A DNA stretch of 64,000 nt from Dipteris shenzhenensis (Eukaryota > Polypodiophyta > Polypodiopsida > Gleicheniales), in NCBI GenBank assembly GCA_047967505.1, contig CM106539.1. One strand, 5' to 3'. Under the pieces are notes generated by a model. That model made no database searches and was not told where the DNA came from. It worked only from the letters and a program-made list of their open reading frames with translations. Both the position numbers and the translations under genes were made by a program. Below are positions 21,111-33,229 of the stretch, piece by piece; positions within the stretch are counted from its first letter, which is position 1, and each line of letters begins with the position of its first letter.

Positions 21111-23296
21111 GCAAAGACTTTCAATCGTTTGAGTCTCTTGCTTATTGCTTGATTTCCTTGCTGTTATGGCACTCTTACACTTCTTCCCTCCAAAATGCAT
21201 AAGATGTATGTATAAAGATATTGTCCAACTTCTACGAGAAGTTGCATCAACAAGGCATCAAGGCTTACATAATTGAAGTAAGGTGTGATAAGCTGGTAGG
21301 GTTTCTTCCTAGTTTTTGCTAGTTTGTACAGTAATATTGGGTGCTTAAGTGTAAACTCTAGCTCACAAAGCATTTCTTGCAAATACCTCTCATGGAAGTG
21401 CTTGCCTATGATGTATAGATGCTCAAGACACCCCAATGCACCTTTTATTTCAACCTTGAATGTTGAGCTACATGCACCGCTTCTAAGCCTACCATCTAGC
21501 TAGATAAATGCATCACTAAACTAGCAGAAATAAGTCACTTTGTCCACATGATGGGATCCCACATCGTAGGCATTGCTTGAGCTCTACCACACAAAGCTCA
21601 ACTACTCTATAAACTAGTGCACGCCCATTGGGGCAATTGTGCATGAAACCTGTAGGCCTTATTTGATATCTACCTACTTTTAACTACATTTATACTTACA
21701 GGTGGCATTAAAACTCTCTAGACCCTCTTGTTCCTAATTGGTTACAACAAAATATCTCTAGCTCGTTCAACTTTCTTCACACCTCCATGGGCTTATCTTC
21801 AACTAGTGGACCACATTTCAATTTGGGTGATCCTTTCCATCTTGCTACATGGTAAGGTAGATATTAAAAAAGGCATGCAATCCCTAATATTTTTACTTTT
21901 CTCTTCCTTGTAGGCTACTTATATTCTTGGCCTCCTTCTTTTTGGTCGGATGTTGGCTTCATATTGCTTTTGTTTAACAAGCGAACAACTAATGCATTGT
22001 TTTTCCCCTGGTGCATAGCATGTCATGCACATATCACGGTGACAAAAATCTCATGCATTCAAGAAATGACTATTCTAAGTTTCATTGCAATTGATGCAAT
22101 GCCCAAACATCTTTTTATAGCCTAAAGATACCACTCATAATTTCAAGTCATGTGTAAGTTGTGATACACAATTTTCATTCTAAGTTTCATGCAATCAATT
22201 CAACATTCTTATTCATCATTCATGAATGCAATTGTCAAGCAATTCATTTATTGTGTAAATGTTGATAGGACTATTTTAGTAAATATCAAGAAAATCACAA
22301 GCAACACTTTTGTAAAAATTGAGTGAGCTTTTATGTCACGGTTATTCATTTAGGAATCATAATCTGATAAATTTTGTGTGTAAGTTACTACATGCTACTT
22401 TGATAAAAAGCTTCTAAGGTTCCCTAGTTTAAAATGAATGATACTCACAAAAATGTTACAAACGGAAACTATTGCCATTTTGTAATGGATACAACATTTT
22501 GTAATTGTGCTGAGAGAATATAAACTTCAAACAACTTTTTGTGATAATAGAATAAGGAACAAGGCAGATAAATCGGACATCATAGTAAAGGTCGAGAGTG
22601 GGCTTTCTTCAAATCATACTGTCTGCTATGGGATCCTGGGATGTTGGACTTCATCTTTGTAGTTTCTCTTCATGATGGTAGGGTATGTATGAATTTGGAG
22701 TCCAAATCTTTTATGTAGATGATTGTCTTAAGTGTAATTTTGATAAGCTTTCATTACTTATGGTATCTCAAAACATAATCATATGTAATCAACATCCATA
22801 CAATTGATGACTTGCTATCATGGGTTGTTGTTTGTATCTTGCTACATACAATGATTGGGAAAACATCATGAAATTCTGATAGCATCAATAGTTAGAGTAA
22901 AAGCCTTGTCTTGAGGTCATCATCTCCAATCCAACCTATCAATGGAGAAGGAAACACCCCGACTATTAAATCTAAGGATAGTGTTCCTCTTAACATAAAT
23001 ACTAGGATATTGCACCCAAAATATTGTGCCCATGCCCAACATGGTGGCTTGGATATTGCTTTCACATTTGTCTTGTTTAATGTTTATGAACAATGAAGCA
23101 ATGCCTTAAAACAATATTCTTGTCCTTAAGTCATGAAGAAAGAAAATGGTCGTCTTGCCACATCCTCCAACAACTTGATTCTTGGTAGAACTTTCCTCTT
23201 CACAGCACGTGACCACACACCAATATTGAAGCTACTAGATATAGCATTTCAAGAATTCAATGCAACCTATATGTATGCAATATTGTGTGTTTTATG
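21111..23296. other. Non-coding stretch
   Basis: I see no recognisable gene, RNA or transposon domain. The open frames here are short, overlap on both strands and carry no known motif. Confidence 0.4.
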
Positions 23297-23538
23297 GCTA
23301 GCCAAACTTGTTGAAGATTTGCACATCAAGAGTGGATGAAGATCTCATAGGACCATGCATGACTGTTCAGCTACATTCCGAGTCAATGCCTCTTCTAGAG
23401 AAGCTTCTTGGTTGTTGAAGCTAGCCAAACTTGTTGAAGATTTGCACATCAAGAGTCGATGAAGATCTCATAGGACCGTGCATGAGTGTTCAGCTACATT
23501 CTGAGTCAATGCCTCTTCTAGAGAAGCTTCTTGGTTGC
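23297..23538 (+). repeat. Recent tandem duplication, 123-bp period
   Basis: GCTAGCCAAACTTGTTGAAG begins at 23297 and again at 23420. The copies differ at only a handful of sites up to GAGAAGCTTCTTGGTTG, so this duplication is younger than most local repeats in the window. Confidence 0.95.
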
Positions 23539-25799
23539 CCATAGAGCTTGGGAACATTCCAACATATTGGAGAAAACTCCATTTCCAGTGGCAACATTCA
23601 AATGGAAGGTTGGTATGCAAAGGACATGATAAGGCATTGCTTAAAATCTTTAGTTCTCGACTCACTTTGTATCTTCACTTCTCAACTCACTTTGTATAGC
23701 CCTATATATGGATGTCTAATTATGAGCACAAATAACATGAGGTATAGCAATCAAGAACACAAAAGTAGGTACATGTGGCAATAATACATACACTCATACT
23801 AGTTTTCACCCGCCAATGGTGGTGACCTTAAATCACCAATTACATTGGGGTTTGGACTAAATGGTGCATTCTCAAATGCAACCTTTTCCCATAGCTCCCC
23901 TGCTTGCCTAACAATTAAGTTCTACTACTTTTATGATGTGATGAGGGAGTTGACATCAAGAGTCAATAAGATTACAAAAACTTTGGACTCAAAAGGGGCC
24001 CTTGTAAGAGAGCCTTTTTCTAGTGACGTGGCAGGATATGGTGAATAAATTGGCTTCTAGAGGTTGGAATGTGACATAATTTTCCAAACTTTTTATTCAA
24101 CTGGCTCAAAGTCCCTCCCACTTGTGTTCTCAACTACCCTATTACATTTTGAACTGTAACCAAACTTCCCAAGTGAATTTCTCAACCAAATATAAAAATA
24201 AAAAGTAGGTCATGACCGTAGCCATAAAAAATTATGTTTCTTATATTGGTGGCGAAATTGAGGTACTACAATCACTTCTTTTTTTAATTTATATATTGGC
24301 CTAGTGCTAATTCCTCAAATTTGTGAGTCCCTTCCACCATGCCCTGGTTTCTTGTCCTTTATTTAACATGAAGATCACACCAGATTTTTATAATTGTTTA
24401 CTAGATATTTGATTGGTTGCACTAGCAAGGTAGCCTCTTATATTTGCAGGAGATGATCCCCTATGTTAAAAAAAATTCCCAATTCCCTTAGTATAATGAC
24501 GATCGTTAAAACCTATGGAGGAGGGCTAATATTAACCACCAAGTGCGAAGGATTAGGGAATCCCTCCTCTAATGACGCTAGCTTTTGTTCCATTTTCTTA
24601 ACTTATTGCTATATATATAGCTACATCTCCTTTTTGAACAAGAGAATATGACTACATTAGTAGTGACTACCCCACTACTCGTGCAAGTGATTCTTTTTCG
24701 TGAATTGTTGCTTGGCTGTAAAAATTAGCCTCTCCCTCACCTTGGCTAGTTGGTGTAAGTAAATTAAACGGGCATTTAAGATGGGTTAATCATGACAAAA
24801 AAGAGGGCACACATCAAAGTACAAATATGGAGACATGTGAGTAAGATGAGCATTTGGTACGAGGCCAAGCGAAACTAAAGGAAGCATACAATACATAACT
24901 AACATGCTTTTTGGAGTTTTGAATTTCAACCCTTACACGTGATTCAACATTTGATGCTTGAAACCTAGACAAGTGCATTTATGAGAGTCAAGAAAAATCC
25001 AAAATCTGGTACTAGGTTGCCTCTCCATTGAAGTTGTAAACTCCACAATGGCCCATGGGCCCATAAAGATTTGATGATTTATTAGTCACATGAGATGGGG
25101 TGCATAGCGAGAATATCCAACCTCAATTTGATGATGGTAGCATGGCTATGGTCCACCAAGGGCATGATGACACCTTTGACAAAGCCTCTTTCCACATTGC
25201 CAGCTTGCCCCCCCGCGCCAGTCAAAAACACAGGGGCATTTTGCCACATGGGAACGCCCAATTGGCCCCTAAAATCATGCAACATGCCCAAACTGGAGCG
25301 GCCAAGACCACGGGGGTTTCTTCTTCAAAACATTAAATGCACTTTGAGGCGGTGGAGCTTGAATCCACAAGCTTTTGCCACATGCCCAAGATTCACCATG
25401 GCAGTGTGTAAACACCCCTGCCCGCCAAGAGCAAAATATTATTCAAGCTTGGGCGGGCAAGGCTTAAGTATGTAAACACCCAAACTCAACCCTTGACACG
25501 AGGTAATTGAAGAAATGTTGAGTACTAAACATTGTTCACAAGAAATGTAGGTTTAATGTGAGGCGAATTGCAAAATTTGAACTGTGACTAAATTATTGAA
25601 AAGAAGGGGGGTCTTAGATTTGGGTGATCTTGGTAATATTTTGTCTAGAAATCTGCAAATCAGTCGAAATGATTAGGTAGACTTTAAAGTTTTTGGATTT
25701 TGGGATAACAGATTTCTGTGAAGCACTCGATGTAGATCTCACATAAATTTCACTGACATTGCTACCAACCTGCAAATTAATCAACGTCATTTTGACAAA
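23539..25799. other. Non-coding stretch
   Basis: I see no recognisable gene. At 25406-25462 an inverted pair of CTGCCCGCC...GGCGGGCAAGG-type segments can form a weak hairpin, flanked on both sides by TGTAAACACCC. Confidence 0.4.
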
Positions 25800-26213
25800 A
25801 ACAAGAGGTTTTCAGGTACCCATCACGCATCGAAGCTGGAATCTGGATCCGGATTCAAGTTTATGAGCTGGATTCGCACGACGCAATCTTTGCTCAGCTC
25901 CGATCGGGAGTTCATCCCGTGATTTCATGCGAGATCAGCGTGTCGATGTGTTGCAACTTCTCGGCGGATGGATCGACTCAACTTCTGAAGTGTGAGTTGG
26001 GCTCGCAACAATTTTATTCAGCCATGTCGCTTCTGGGGGTGTGCACTGGGATGGACAACTAGATCTCGCGTGTAAATCGGCAGGGAATCAGAGGGTGGGA
26101 TCGACTGCGATTTCGTGAAGAATTCAACTGCACATTTCCTTTGCCGGTTTGTGAATCTTGAGGCGAGTAATAAAGAGAAAGGTAGGTGGAACAAAGATAT
26201 CTGCCAATGTGTA

Positions 26214-26309
26214 ATGGATTCTGCTTCAGAGAAAAAGGCCACGACAGTGCCCAAGTATCAGAGCAGAGAAAGAGAGATGATATTCGCTTCAAATATTCGT
26301 GCCAGAAAG
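26214..26309 (+). other. Candidate first coding exon, 32 codons
   Basis: An ATG (MDSASEKKATTVPKYQSRER...) opens a frame that ends at AAAG|GTGAGAG, a good splice-donor match. It lies in a stretch (25.8-28.7 kb) visibly less AT-rich than its surroundings and free of transposon domains. That would fit a low-copy gene whose later exon is at 28523. The link between the two is not shown by the sequence, and the frame stays open beyond the donor to 26459. Confidence 0.2.
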
Positions 26310-28522
26310 GTGAGAGTTTTTGCCTTCCAAGATCATAATTACAATTCACTGTCACACTTAAATGTGTCTCCAAACATATATTCACTTCCAAACGTAACTC
26401 AAACATGCATGGCTCATTTTGCAAAATGGTGTTCCACTTCCACACCGTCTTGCAAGTGACACCCCCCAGTCAAAAACAGAAAATCAGACTTGTAAAACTT
26501 TACTAGTCTCTCAAATCTCAACCATTCCCATTTGCAACATCACAAATGTTTTGCAACATCGGAGCTACCCCAATGATTCGAATTCCACCAACTTATACCT
26601 ACCACGTACATTATACAAACTCATAAGAACTCTGTAAAGTCACTCAAATTTGCCAATACCTCGGACTCAAGACAATTAATTTCCCAGCATAATCAGTTCA
26701 CAATTCTAAGCTCAAAATGACCCCAACTTCCAACAATTCAGGCTCAAATAAATATAAGCAGCTCAAAAAACACCCCGTCATGAGCTGATCCCAATGGCAG
26801 CTTGATATCTAATGCGAAGCTCATTTGCATCAAAGATAGAATGCCCCAACAAGCTGACCAAAAGTTTGACAATGATAATTTTCCCAATAACAAAGAAGTA
26901 GTGTTTTGTATGCTGCTTTAGACATGGTAGAAAGATTTGGGAAACTCTTCCAGCAGTTCATGTGATATTAGCTCATCAAATGATTTGAGAAGAAGAAAGA
27001 GATTTCTTATGCTACCTAAGTGGATCTGCAGCTTCAATTCAAACTTACTAAGATTTGAGCAAAGAAAGGTGGGGGATTCAAGCGGTGAATCACGGGCAAT
27101 AACAGTTTATCATCATCAACTTTGCCTATCAAGAATCAGGAGCATAACAAGAGCTCGAATTCTTTACTATCTTGGCAGGTGCGTGATTTGATTGTGGGTT
27201 GACGGAAAACCGACCAGCTATGGCGCCTCCTGCCCTCAAACGAATCCCCGCTCCCTGGATTTCGTCACCAAAAGGCTACCATGACAGGATGCTATGGCGC
27301 TTTTGCTGTACATTAGTCTTGCACCACCAGCTTCGCCAGCTGCTGCTGATTTTATTGCCCGATTTCTTTCTGCAGAATTGTTGGCTTCATATCCAAATGC
27401 AAAAGCTGCTGCCTGCCTTCTCTCTTCCGCATCCCCATCACTCAGCGCGTGCTATCAGTTCTTACTGAGAATTTTAGATTCTGCAGTTTGAAGGGAAGGG
27501 GGAGAATGAGAGTCCCTAGAACCACTCCTCACTTCCTGCCTACACATTTCCGCTATCCGCTATCTCGCCATCCCGTCTTCTGGTACGGACTACAGGTTTA
27601 AAACGTGACTCCGTGGCTTCCCGAATCATCGCATCTTTTGCAACTGCAGGTACACAACTGCTGCAACCGTATCACAGATCGACGCTGATCGGCGAAAAAC
27701 GATTCCCGCGCGATCTCTTACCATCGTTGTAGCTGCCTTCTAAGTTTTGATGCCCCGTCCCCATGCAAAGATTAGAGGGAGCTTCTTCTGCAGAACCGGA
27801 ATCCATATCCATCCATACATGATTACATCCATATCCATACATAGATGGAATGCATAGCAGAACGATGCAAGTGCGACTTGTCAACCGCCTAAAGATTGTA
27901 CAGATTTAGATTGTCGCAGTTGCAGGCTCATTTTGTGCGGGTGGGAGGAAGGCGCAAAGGACACGACCCTCTCTTTCTATTGATAGAGTGCAGAGGGCAT
28001 CGCGTTTCTTGCCGCCTATCAATGCAACCTCATGGGAAGCAATGAGATCCAGCCATGATGGCACGACGAGTGCCCAATTTCTATCAAGGTCATGAAAAGC
28101 TCTAATCAACCTTGATGTTCCATCAAAGATGCCGGAAAGTTTTTAATGCAGTGAGCATTGGTAACGGAGAAAGTAGTTCCGTTTCGCAGTCCGCTAGTTG
28201 AAGGGGTTCATTGCATCCATGATCAGAAGCCGTCTCGTTGTTTTCCTGATTTGCAGGCCTTTTCTGCGTGCAACGATCCATTGGGAGGGTCGAAAACATG
28301 GCGAGGTTTGACTCGTATTGACTCCAAACATGGTCAGATACAAAAGTAAGCATGATGACGGAGTAGATCTCACTGTAGCGATACTGTCTACTAGGAAACG
28401 CCGGGCGTAACATTTGAGCTTGTACGAGATTTTGCTTCCTCTTCGGCTCTTAAAGTCTCTCATTGCCATTGGTCTTAAGTTTTCATCACGGCTCGCATTG
28501 TTTGTTTTTCTAAAAAACGCAG
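26310..28522. other. Gene-like island, no exon confirmed
   Basis: Composition is more balanced than in the flanking DNA, and no transposon domain is seen. A plus-strand frame at 27294-27491 (alanine/leucine-rich, MALLLYISLAPPASPAAADF...) looks coding-like but is not recognised. This island could hold introns and 5' exons of the RPL18A-like gene. Confidence 0.3.
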
Positions 28523-28637
28523 GAATACGTGAGGCATCTGGAGATGATGATTATGAAGGCTTCCCTGATTCTTACCCAATCGTTGGACTTTATGATCGAC
28601 CACTCCCATTCTGTGGCTGTGGCCTTGGCTGGTTCTC
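28523..28637 (+). CDS. RPL18A-like membrane protein, internal exon
   Basis: After an acceptor (TTTTTCTAAAAAACGCAG) the frame encodes an acidic segment, ASGDDDYEGFPDSYPIVG, then LYDRPLPFCGCGLGWFS. It ends at TTCTC|GTAAGTTC, a strong donor. The LPFCGxGLGWF motif, just before the first membrane segment, is characteristic of plant proteins annotated as 60S ribosomal protein L18a-like, small membrane proteins despite the name. The exon starts and ends inside codons. The following exons, which should encode the membrane segments, were not found in the next kilobase. They may lie beyond the repeats that follow or have been lost. Confidence 0.55.
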
Positions 28638-28639
28638 GT

Positions 28640-29700
28640 AAGTTCCCGAAGATGAATTTGTCAAGATTGACGATCATGTATTGTTCTGACGAATTCAATT
28701 CGCCGGAGCTATTGATGATTACGTTTTGCCGGAAGAGATAATATATCGGACGCTCGAGGTTTTCATTGCTCTTACCAGGAGGGAGGCTTTGCGTAACGAG
28801 AACTTCATACTTACCTCATGTTTTGATTTTAAAGAAAAAAGACGACGCTTTTAACTGTTTGTGCACTAATAAAATATGACGGTGACGTGTATTCAGCTAG
28901 GCGAAGGTCCCAGAAATTTAGGAACGAAATTGTCATGATAGAGAAAATAGTAAAGCACCCTGGAATTCGAGGAAGTAAAAACCAATGGATGCAAAATAAA
29001 CATGGAAACGAAATTAGAATCTCCTGGGTTTTCCTAACAGTGATGATTAGTCTGCACCCTCTTTTGTGCAATTTGGGGTAGTTGACAGCCCTGTAATATG
29101 TCGGGGAGTCTATTTAGTAACCTTGATGCCTTGCTAGACCTCCCACACTCAGCGGAATAACATAATAGCATGTAGATTCAATTTAAATAGACGTTTTTGC
29201 ACAAGAATCAGTCTCAAAGACATCAGATCTGAGAGTTATAGACAGAAGTAGTACAGCCAAAATAGGTTTTGGCCTGTGTTTTGAGCAATAAACTTTGAGG
29301 TGACAACAAGGGTGCTCTCACAGAGTTCCACCAACACCTGCAGCAGATGCTGCCTTTGATGCGCAATCCTGCCTCACACTGCACAGCTGGTGTCAGTAGC
29401 CAGTGAAGAGCTCAATACTTGCTCCTAACTTTGCCTCACACTGATCAGCTGCGTACTCCCTCTGTGGATTGCTAGTAGCTTCTCTGCAAGTGATTTGGCA
29501 GCCCTTTTGCATAGGTGAGGGGCTGGTCTGGCCCCCACCCTTGGATCTGGCCAATTGGCCACTTTTCGCAGATCCACATGGTCTGTTATACTAGTCTATA
29601 ATGGCTAACTGGTCAAGTCTCACAAATTGCCCGACAGGCTTCTTATTTCGCTGGCAGACTGGCCCACGAATCTCCCAGCCCATGCCACCTACAGTGCCTA
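28640..29700. other. Flank with no assigned gene
   Basis: I see no exon continuing the RPL18A-like protein. The part from about 29100 has a composition like an LTR leader of the minus-strand copia remnant that follows, but no ends or primer site could be identified. Confidence 0.35.
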
Positions 29701-31400
29701 CATGCCGGGCCATATACTGCCCCTGATCATTGCGTACATGCTGCCCTGCAGATATGTCAGCCTTTGTGCTGATCGTAATAGCAGCCCATGTGGATATCCA
29801 TTTCCACATTGATATGCCCATGTGGCATCCATACCTGCTGTGCACACAGCAGCCTTCCCCACCATCCTATGCAGGTATCATGTCCCCATGCTCTCCTCAT
29901 TTTGGGGCTTACAGGTACGTAATGAACCTTAAAATTTCTTCCTAGTGTCACACTATGGGCCTGCATTGGCATATCTACTCCATCTTCGTCCTTTCTGAAG
30001 TCCTCAGGAACAGATTGAGAAAGTTGTAGCATACATTGCACCTCCATGACCAGCTCTGCATCATTTTTGAACTCCAGGAACCCCTGACAGTATCACATCT
30101 TTTTACAGCCTTCATCACGAACACCCAGGTAGACACAACAGGTACATCCAGCTGTCCCCCTATGAAGTTATGAACAAGCACCTTACAAAGTACCAAGTAT
30201 CATAGGTTTGTTCCAACCCAATCTGCAACCAGCATCCTCCAGAAACTCTGGAACTGCGCCCAGCGGTCTCTGGTCACAAGATTTGAATGAGCTCAGGCTG
30301 GAATCCTGAGCACACAAGGGTTACCAAATAATCACTACCATTGACATGGTTCCGCAGCGTCTTTCTTCAACATCAACCATGTTACTGATGCTTCTCAGTT
30401 ACTTGTTCGGAAACCTTTAGTTATGTCTCATCTCCGCAGAGCTATGTATGCCAATAAGATAGGCTCTGAATGCCTCTGCCACATGTGTCTCTTTGAAAGG
30501 TTTTTCAACCTCCAACCTAGCAAACATCGAGTTCCAAGCATGCAATTGTTTCACAGAGAGGTATCCTTGGTCCTCAATTTCTTGTTGCTTGCTGGCAAAA
30601 CAAGCCAAGTACCTCCTTGAAGTACATCAGCACATCCTTATATCTCGGAGCCAATGCTCCAGTCAGTGCCAATCACTAACTCATATTTTGTCTCTGAGTG
30701 GCCATTTCTGTCTTCATCCCCTATGATGAAGAACAGCTTCTCAACGACTATGTTTGCTTTCTGATTTCCAGGCTCGTCTTCCTTGGACTGATCCTCCTCC
30801 TAGCCTTTTTCTTCCAGGTATCCTTCACCAGATGTCCAGGCAAATCGTAGTAGCAGCAAGTATTTTTCTTTTTCTTGCTCTCCCCATCAGAAGTGTCACC
30901 GTCCTTGACTTTATTACTGTTCTTGTTATTTGGCTTGCTTTTCTCGTGCTTGCCTTTTACCTTTGCCTTTACCATTGGTAGTCGCAATATTGCCTTCTGA
31001 TTGCATTCATCCTCATACACCATTTGCCTTGATCAGCATAGGCCCTCGAGCTCCTCAAAGGTCAATGACATCTCTCTCCAGTTGAAGGGTCATCACCCAA
31101 CCGATTGTATTGGGCAGGAGGGTAGCCAGCTGATTACTATCCATTTTCTGACCAATGGTGGCACCTTATTCCATCTTAAACGGATTTTGGAGCGTTACCA
31201 TCCAACCCATATTAGTAGTCTCAAACAAGTCACACGGAATTGTCTAGGCCCCAGATGTAGACTCTACAAGCTATATGTACGGAAGCAGTAAAGCTGTAAT
31301 CATCCCCATGATCATTGAGAGGGCCTTAGGATCCCTAAGCACCCACTCTCCAATCTCACCTAGATCTGCTTTCTTGACAGCTTTATCTGTTGCATCTACT
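29700..31400 (-). pseudogene. Degraded minus-strand copia gag region
   Basis: Reading leftwards from about 31330, the minus strand encodes pieces resembling copia Gag (KMDSNQLATLLPNT, VMTLQLERDVIDL). A lysine-rich stretch follows, and then a damaged zinc knuckle CCYYDLPGHLVKDTWKKK, where the cysteine and histidine spacing is only partly kept. Several stops and frameshifts interrupt it. Protease, integrase and RT are not recognisable further left. The family call rests on the lysine-rich plus knuckle arrangement. This is an old, internally deleted element. Confidence 0.5.
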
Positions 31401-31410
31401 TGATTTGCAA

Positions 31411-31555
31411 GCTTCTTTTCCACTGCAATTTAATATTGACCCATACTTTCAATATGGTATTGGAAGTATGGGTCAAGCTTCTTTTCCACTCCTCCAATTC
31501 AATCTTTACCCATACTTGCAATATGGTATTGGAAGTAGTGGAATCCCTATACTTC
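31411..31555 (+). repeat. Tandem repeat (75-bp unit) with a 17-bp-arm hairpin
   Basis: GCTTCTTTTCCACT begins two units, at 31411 and about 31486. In the first unit GACCCATACTTTCAATA and its near-perfect reverse complement TATTGGAAGTATGGGTC are separated by only TGG (31438-31474). The second unit holds a weaker version, and a third partial unit follows (to 31580). Confidence 0.85.
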
Positions 31556-31977
31556 AAGAATGGTATTGAAAGCGTGGAACAGGTTTTGAAAACTATATAT
31601 TTTTCTTTATACCACTCCTAAAATTAATTTTAAAAACGTGTTTTTGTCATGACGAGTTGGATTGATGCCTCTTGAATCTCAATGCAATTAAAAAATGCAT
31701 GTAAGCACATGTCAGTGAACTTAATACCAAATAAATCTAAGCAGCCAAGAATTAAGTTCTTAGATAGATGGTCTCACTGGGGAGTCCGGACTCACAGCAC
31801 CATTCTGCCCTGCATGGCACATGTGGCCTGCATCAACTGCTAGCTATGTATTGCTAATCACCGTACAGTGTTTTGCATATATATGTCTGGCACTTTCTTG
31901 TAGTGGAATGCCAATTTTAGAATTGAGAGGAAAGGCAAGAACTTACTCAATGTGCAATTATTCCACACATGGTTACT

Positions 31978-32500
31978 GTTGTGAATGCGTTGCATTGACT
32001 TGTCAACAGTCTTTGCCTTGGCTATGTTTTGCCCATGCTTTGGCTTCACCATTTGGCCTTGAAGAAATTTTAGGCTACGAAGCATAGATTGCAAAGATCA
32101 AATTGGGGGAGTTGGCAAGTTCACCACCTAGCCATAGATCAAGTATGAAGGATCAGCCTTCTGATTGGTATACACTATCACTTAATTTCCACTAGGTGGC
32201 AGCACATAGCTGGTGCAAATCAGCTCTTGTAGCAGGCTTATATTTACATCTCTTGATCAATCCAGACGAGGCTCCTCATAAGTCCAGCATCTGCCCATGT
32301 TTTTCAATTCTATGCTTCAACATGAGCAGCATTGCATTACTCTGGTATGAAAGGGGCAATCTTCGTTGCCAACAACCAATGCATCAATAGTGAACCATAG
32401 TTAAAATCTCTCAAACTGGAACTATCTAGTATCCCGGCCTGGCCTCCAAAATGCTGCACGAAGTTAGGGTTTGCCTCTTTATCTGAAATGAAACTGAGGC
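31978..32500 (+). repeat. Tandem unit A (left part), split by the chromovirus
   Basis: From GTTGTGAATGCGTTGC to AAACTGAGGC it matches unit B (42990-43567) closely. The unit resumes after the gypsy element at 42950-42989 with AGTAGTTGTCGAGCCCTGCA. The gypsy insertion therefore split one member of a tandem pair, and the GAGGC at the break is its target duplication. No coding content was recognised. Confidence 0.85.
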
Positions 32501-33121
32501 TGTCACGGGGACAGGTGGTGATGGTGAAGTGTTTAAACTAACTGTCACTGAATTTATTAGCCTAGGGTACTAGACTAGGGGCCTTAGTTAATGCCCAAAA
32601 GGTACCTATGATTTCATGTGCAATAAGTGCAACTCCTGGTGCTATTAGAGTGGTTCGAATTTCTAAGGTCATTGGTTTGGTTCAGTGGGGTCATTCATTA
32701 AAAACTGACCCCCTAGAGATCCTACAAACTAGGGTCATTGGTTCCCAAGCATTAGGGTCATGGTGTGCCATCTGACCCCCTAGGGGCATTAAAATCCCAA
32801 GCCCATTTTGTACACGTGTCTGCATGTGGCTTCTCTGCTTGCCTTGTGGCACCTAGGTGTCACCCCTAGAAACCCTTGGAGCCCTTCCTTTCCCTTCCTT
32901 GCTGATTTGAGACTTCTCCCCTACCAGGGCAGCTTCATTCTCAACATGGCGGATTTCTGCAGCTCTCCTCTTGCTGGCTGAAGTGGATTTTCGAGCTTTC
33001 TTCATGACAGTTCTCCTCCCCTTGGTGTTCTCTGCTGCTGGCATGCTTCGTGGACTTGGACGCCCACTTTTGAAGCAGTAGAGATAGTTACACTGCCCTT
33101 TGTGATCAAAGGCTGGTTATA
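32501..33121 (+). repeat. Chromovirus 5' LTR (internally deleted)
   Basis: Begins TGTCACGGGGACAGG and ends GGTTATA. It aligns with the 3' LTR over its first 570 bp and last 50 bp. The middle (about 860 bp, equivalent to about 39550-40405) is missing, with the junction at CACTTTTGAAGC|AGTAGAGATAG. Confidence 0.88.
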
Positions 33122-33122
33122 G

Positions 33123-33139
33123 TGGTTCCGTTGCCGGGA
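33123..33139 (+). other. Primer-binding site of the chromovirus
   Basis: TGGTTCCGTTGCCGGGA lies one base after the 5' LTR. It resembles the TGGCGCCGTTGCCGGGG primer site frequent in plant Ty3/gypsy elements. Which tRNA would prime is not determined. Confidence 0.7.
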
Positions 33140-33229
33140 CCCTGATCAAATCATCCAGAGGAGTCCTTGGGCAGCTTGGGTAGAGAAAGCAGTTGCTGAT
33201 TTTGGTACAGCCATCCATTGCTTTTGGAT

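Noticed and set aside
29100-29700. Possible LTR of the minus-strand copia gag remnant
   Set aside because: No TG...CA ends, primer site or second copy could be found, so it is left unassigned.
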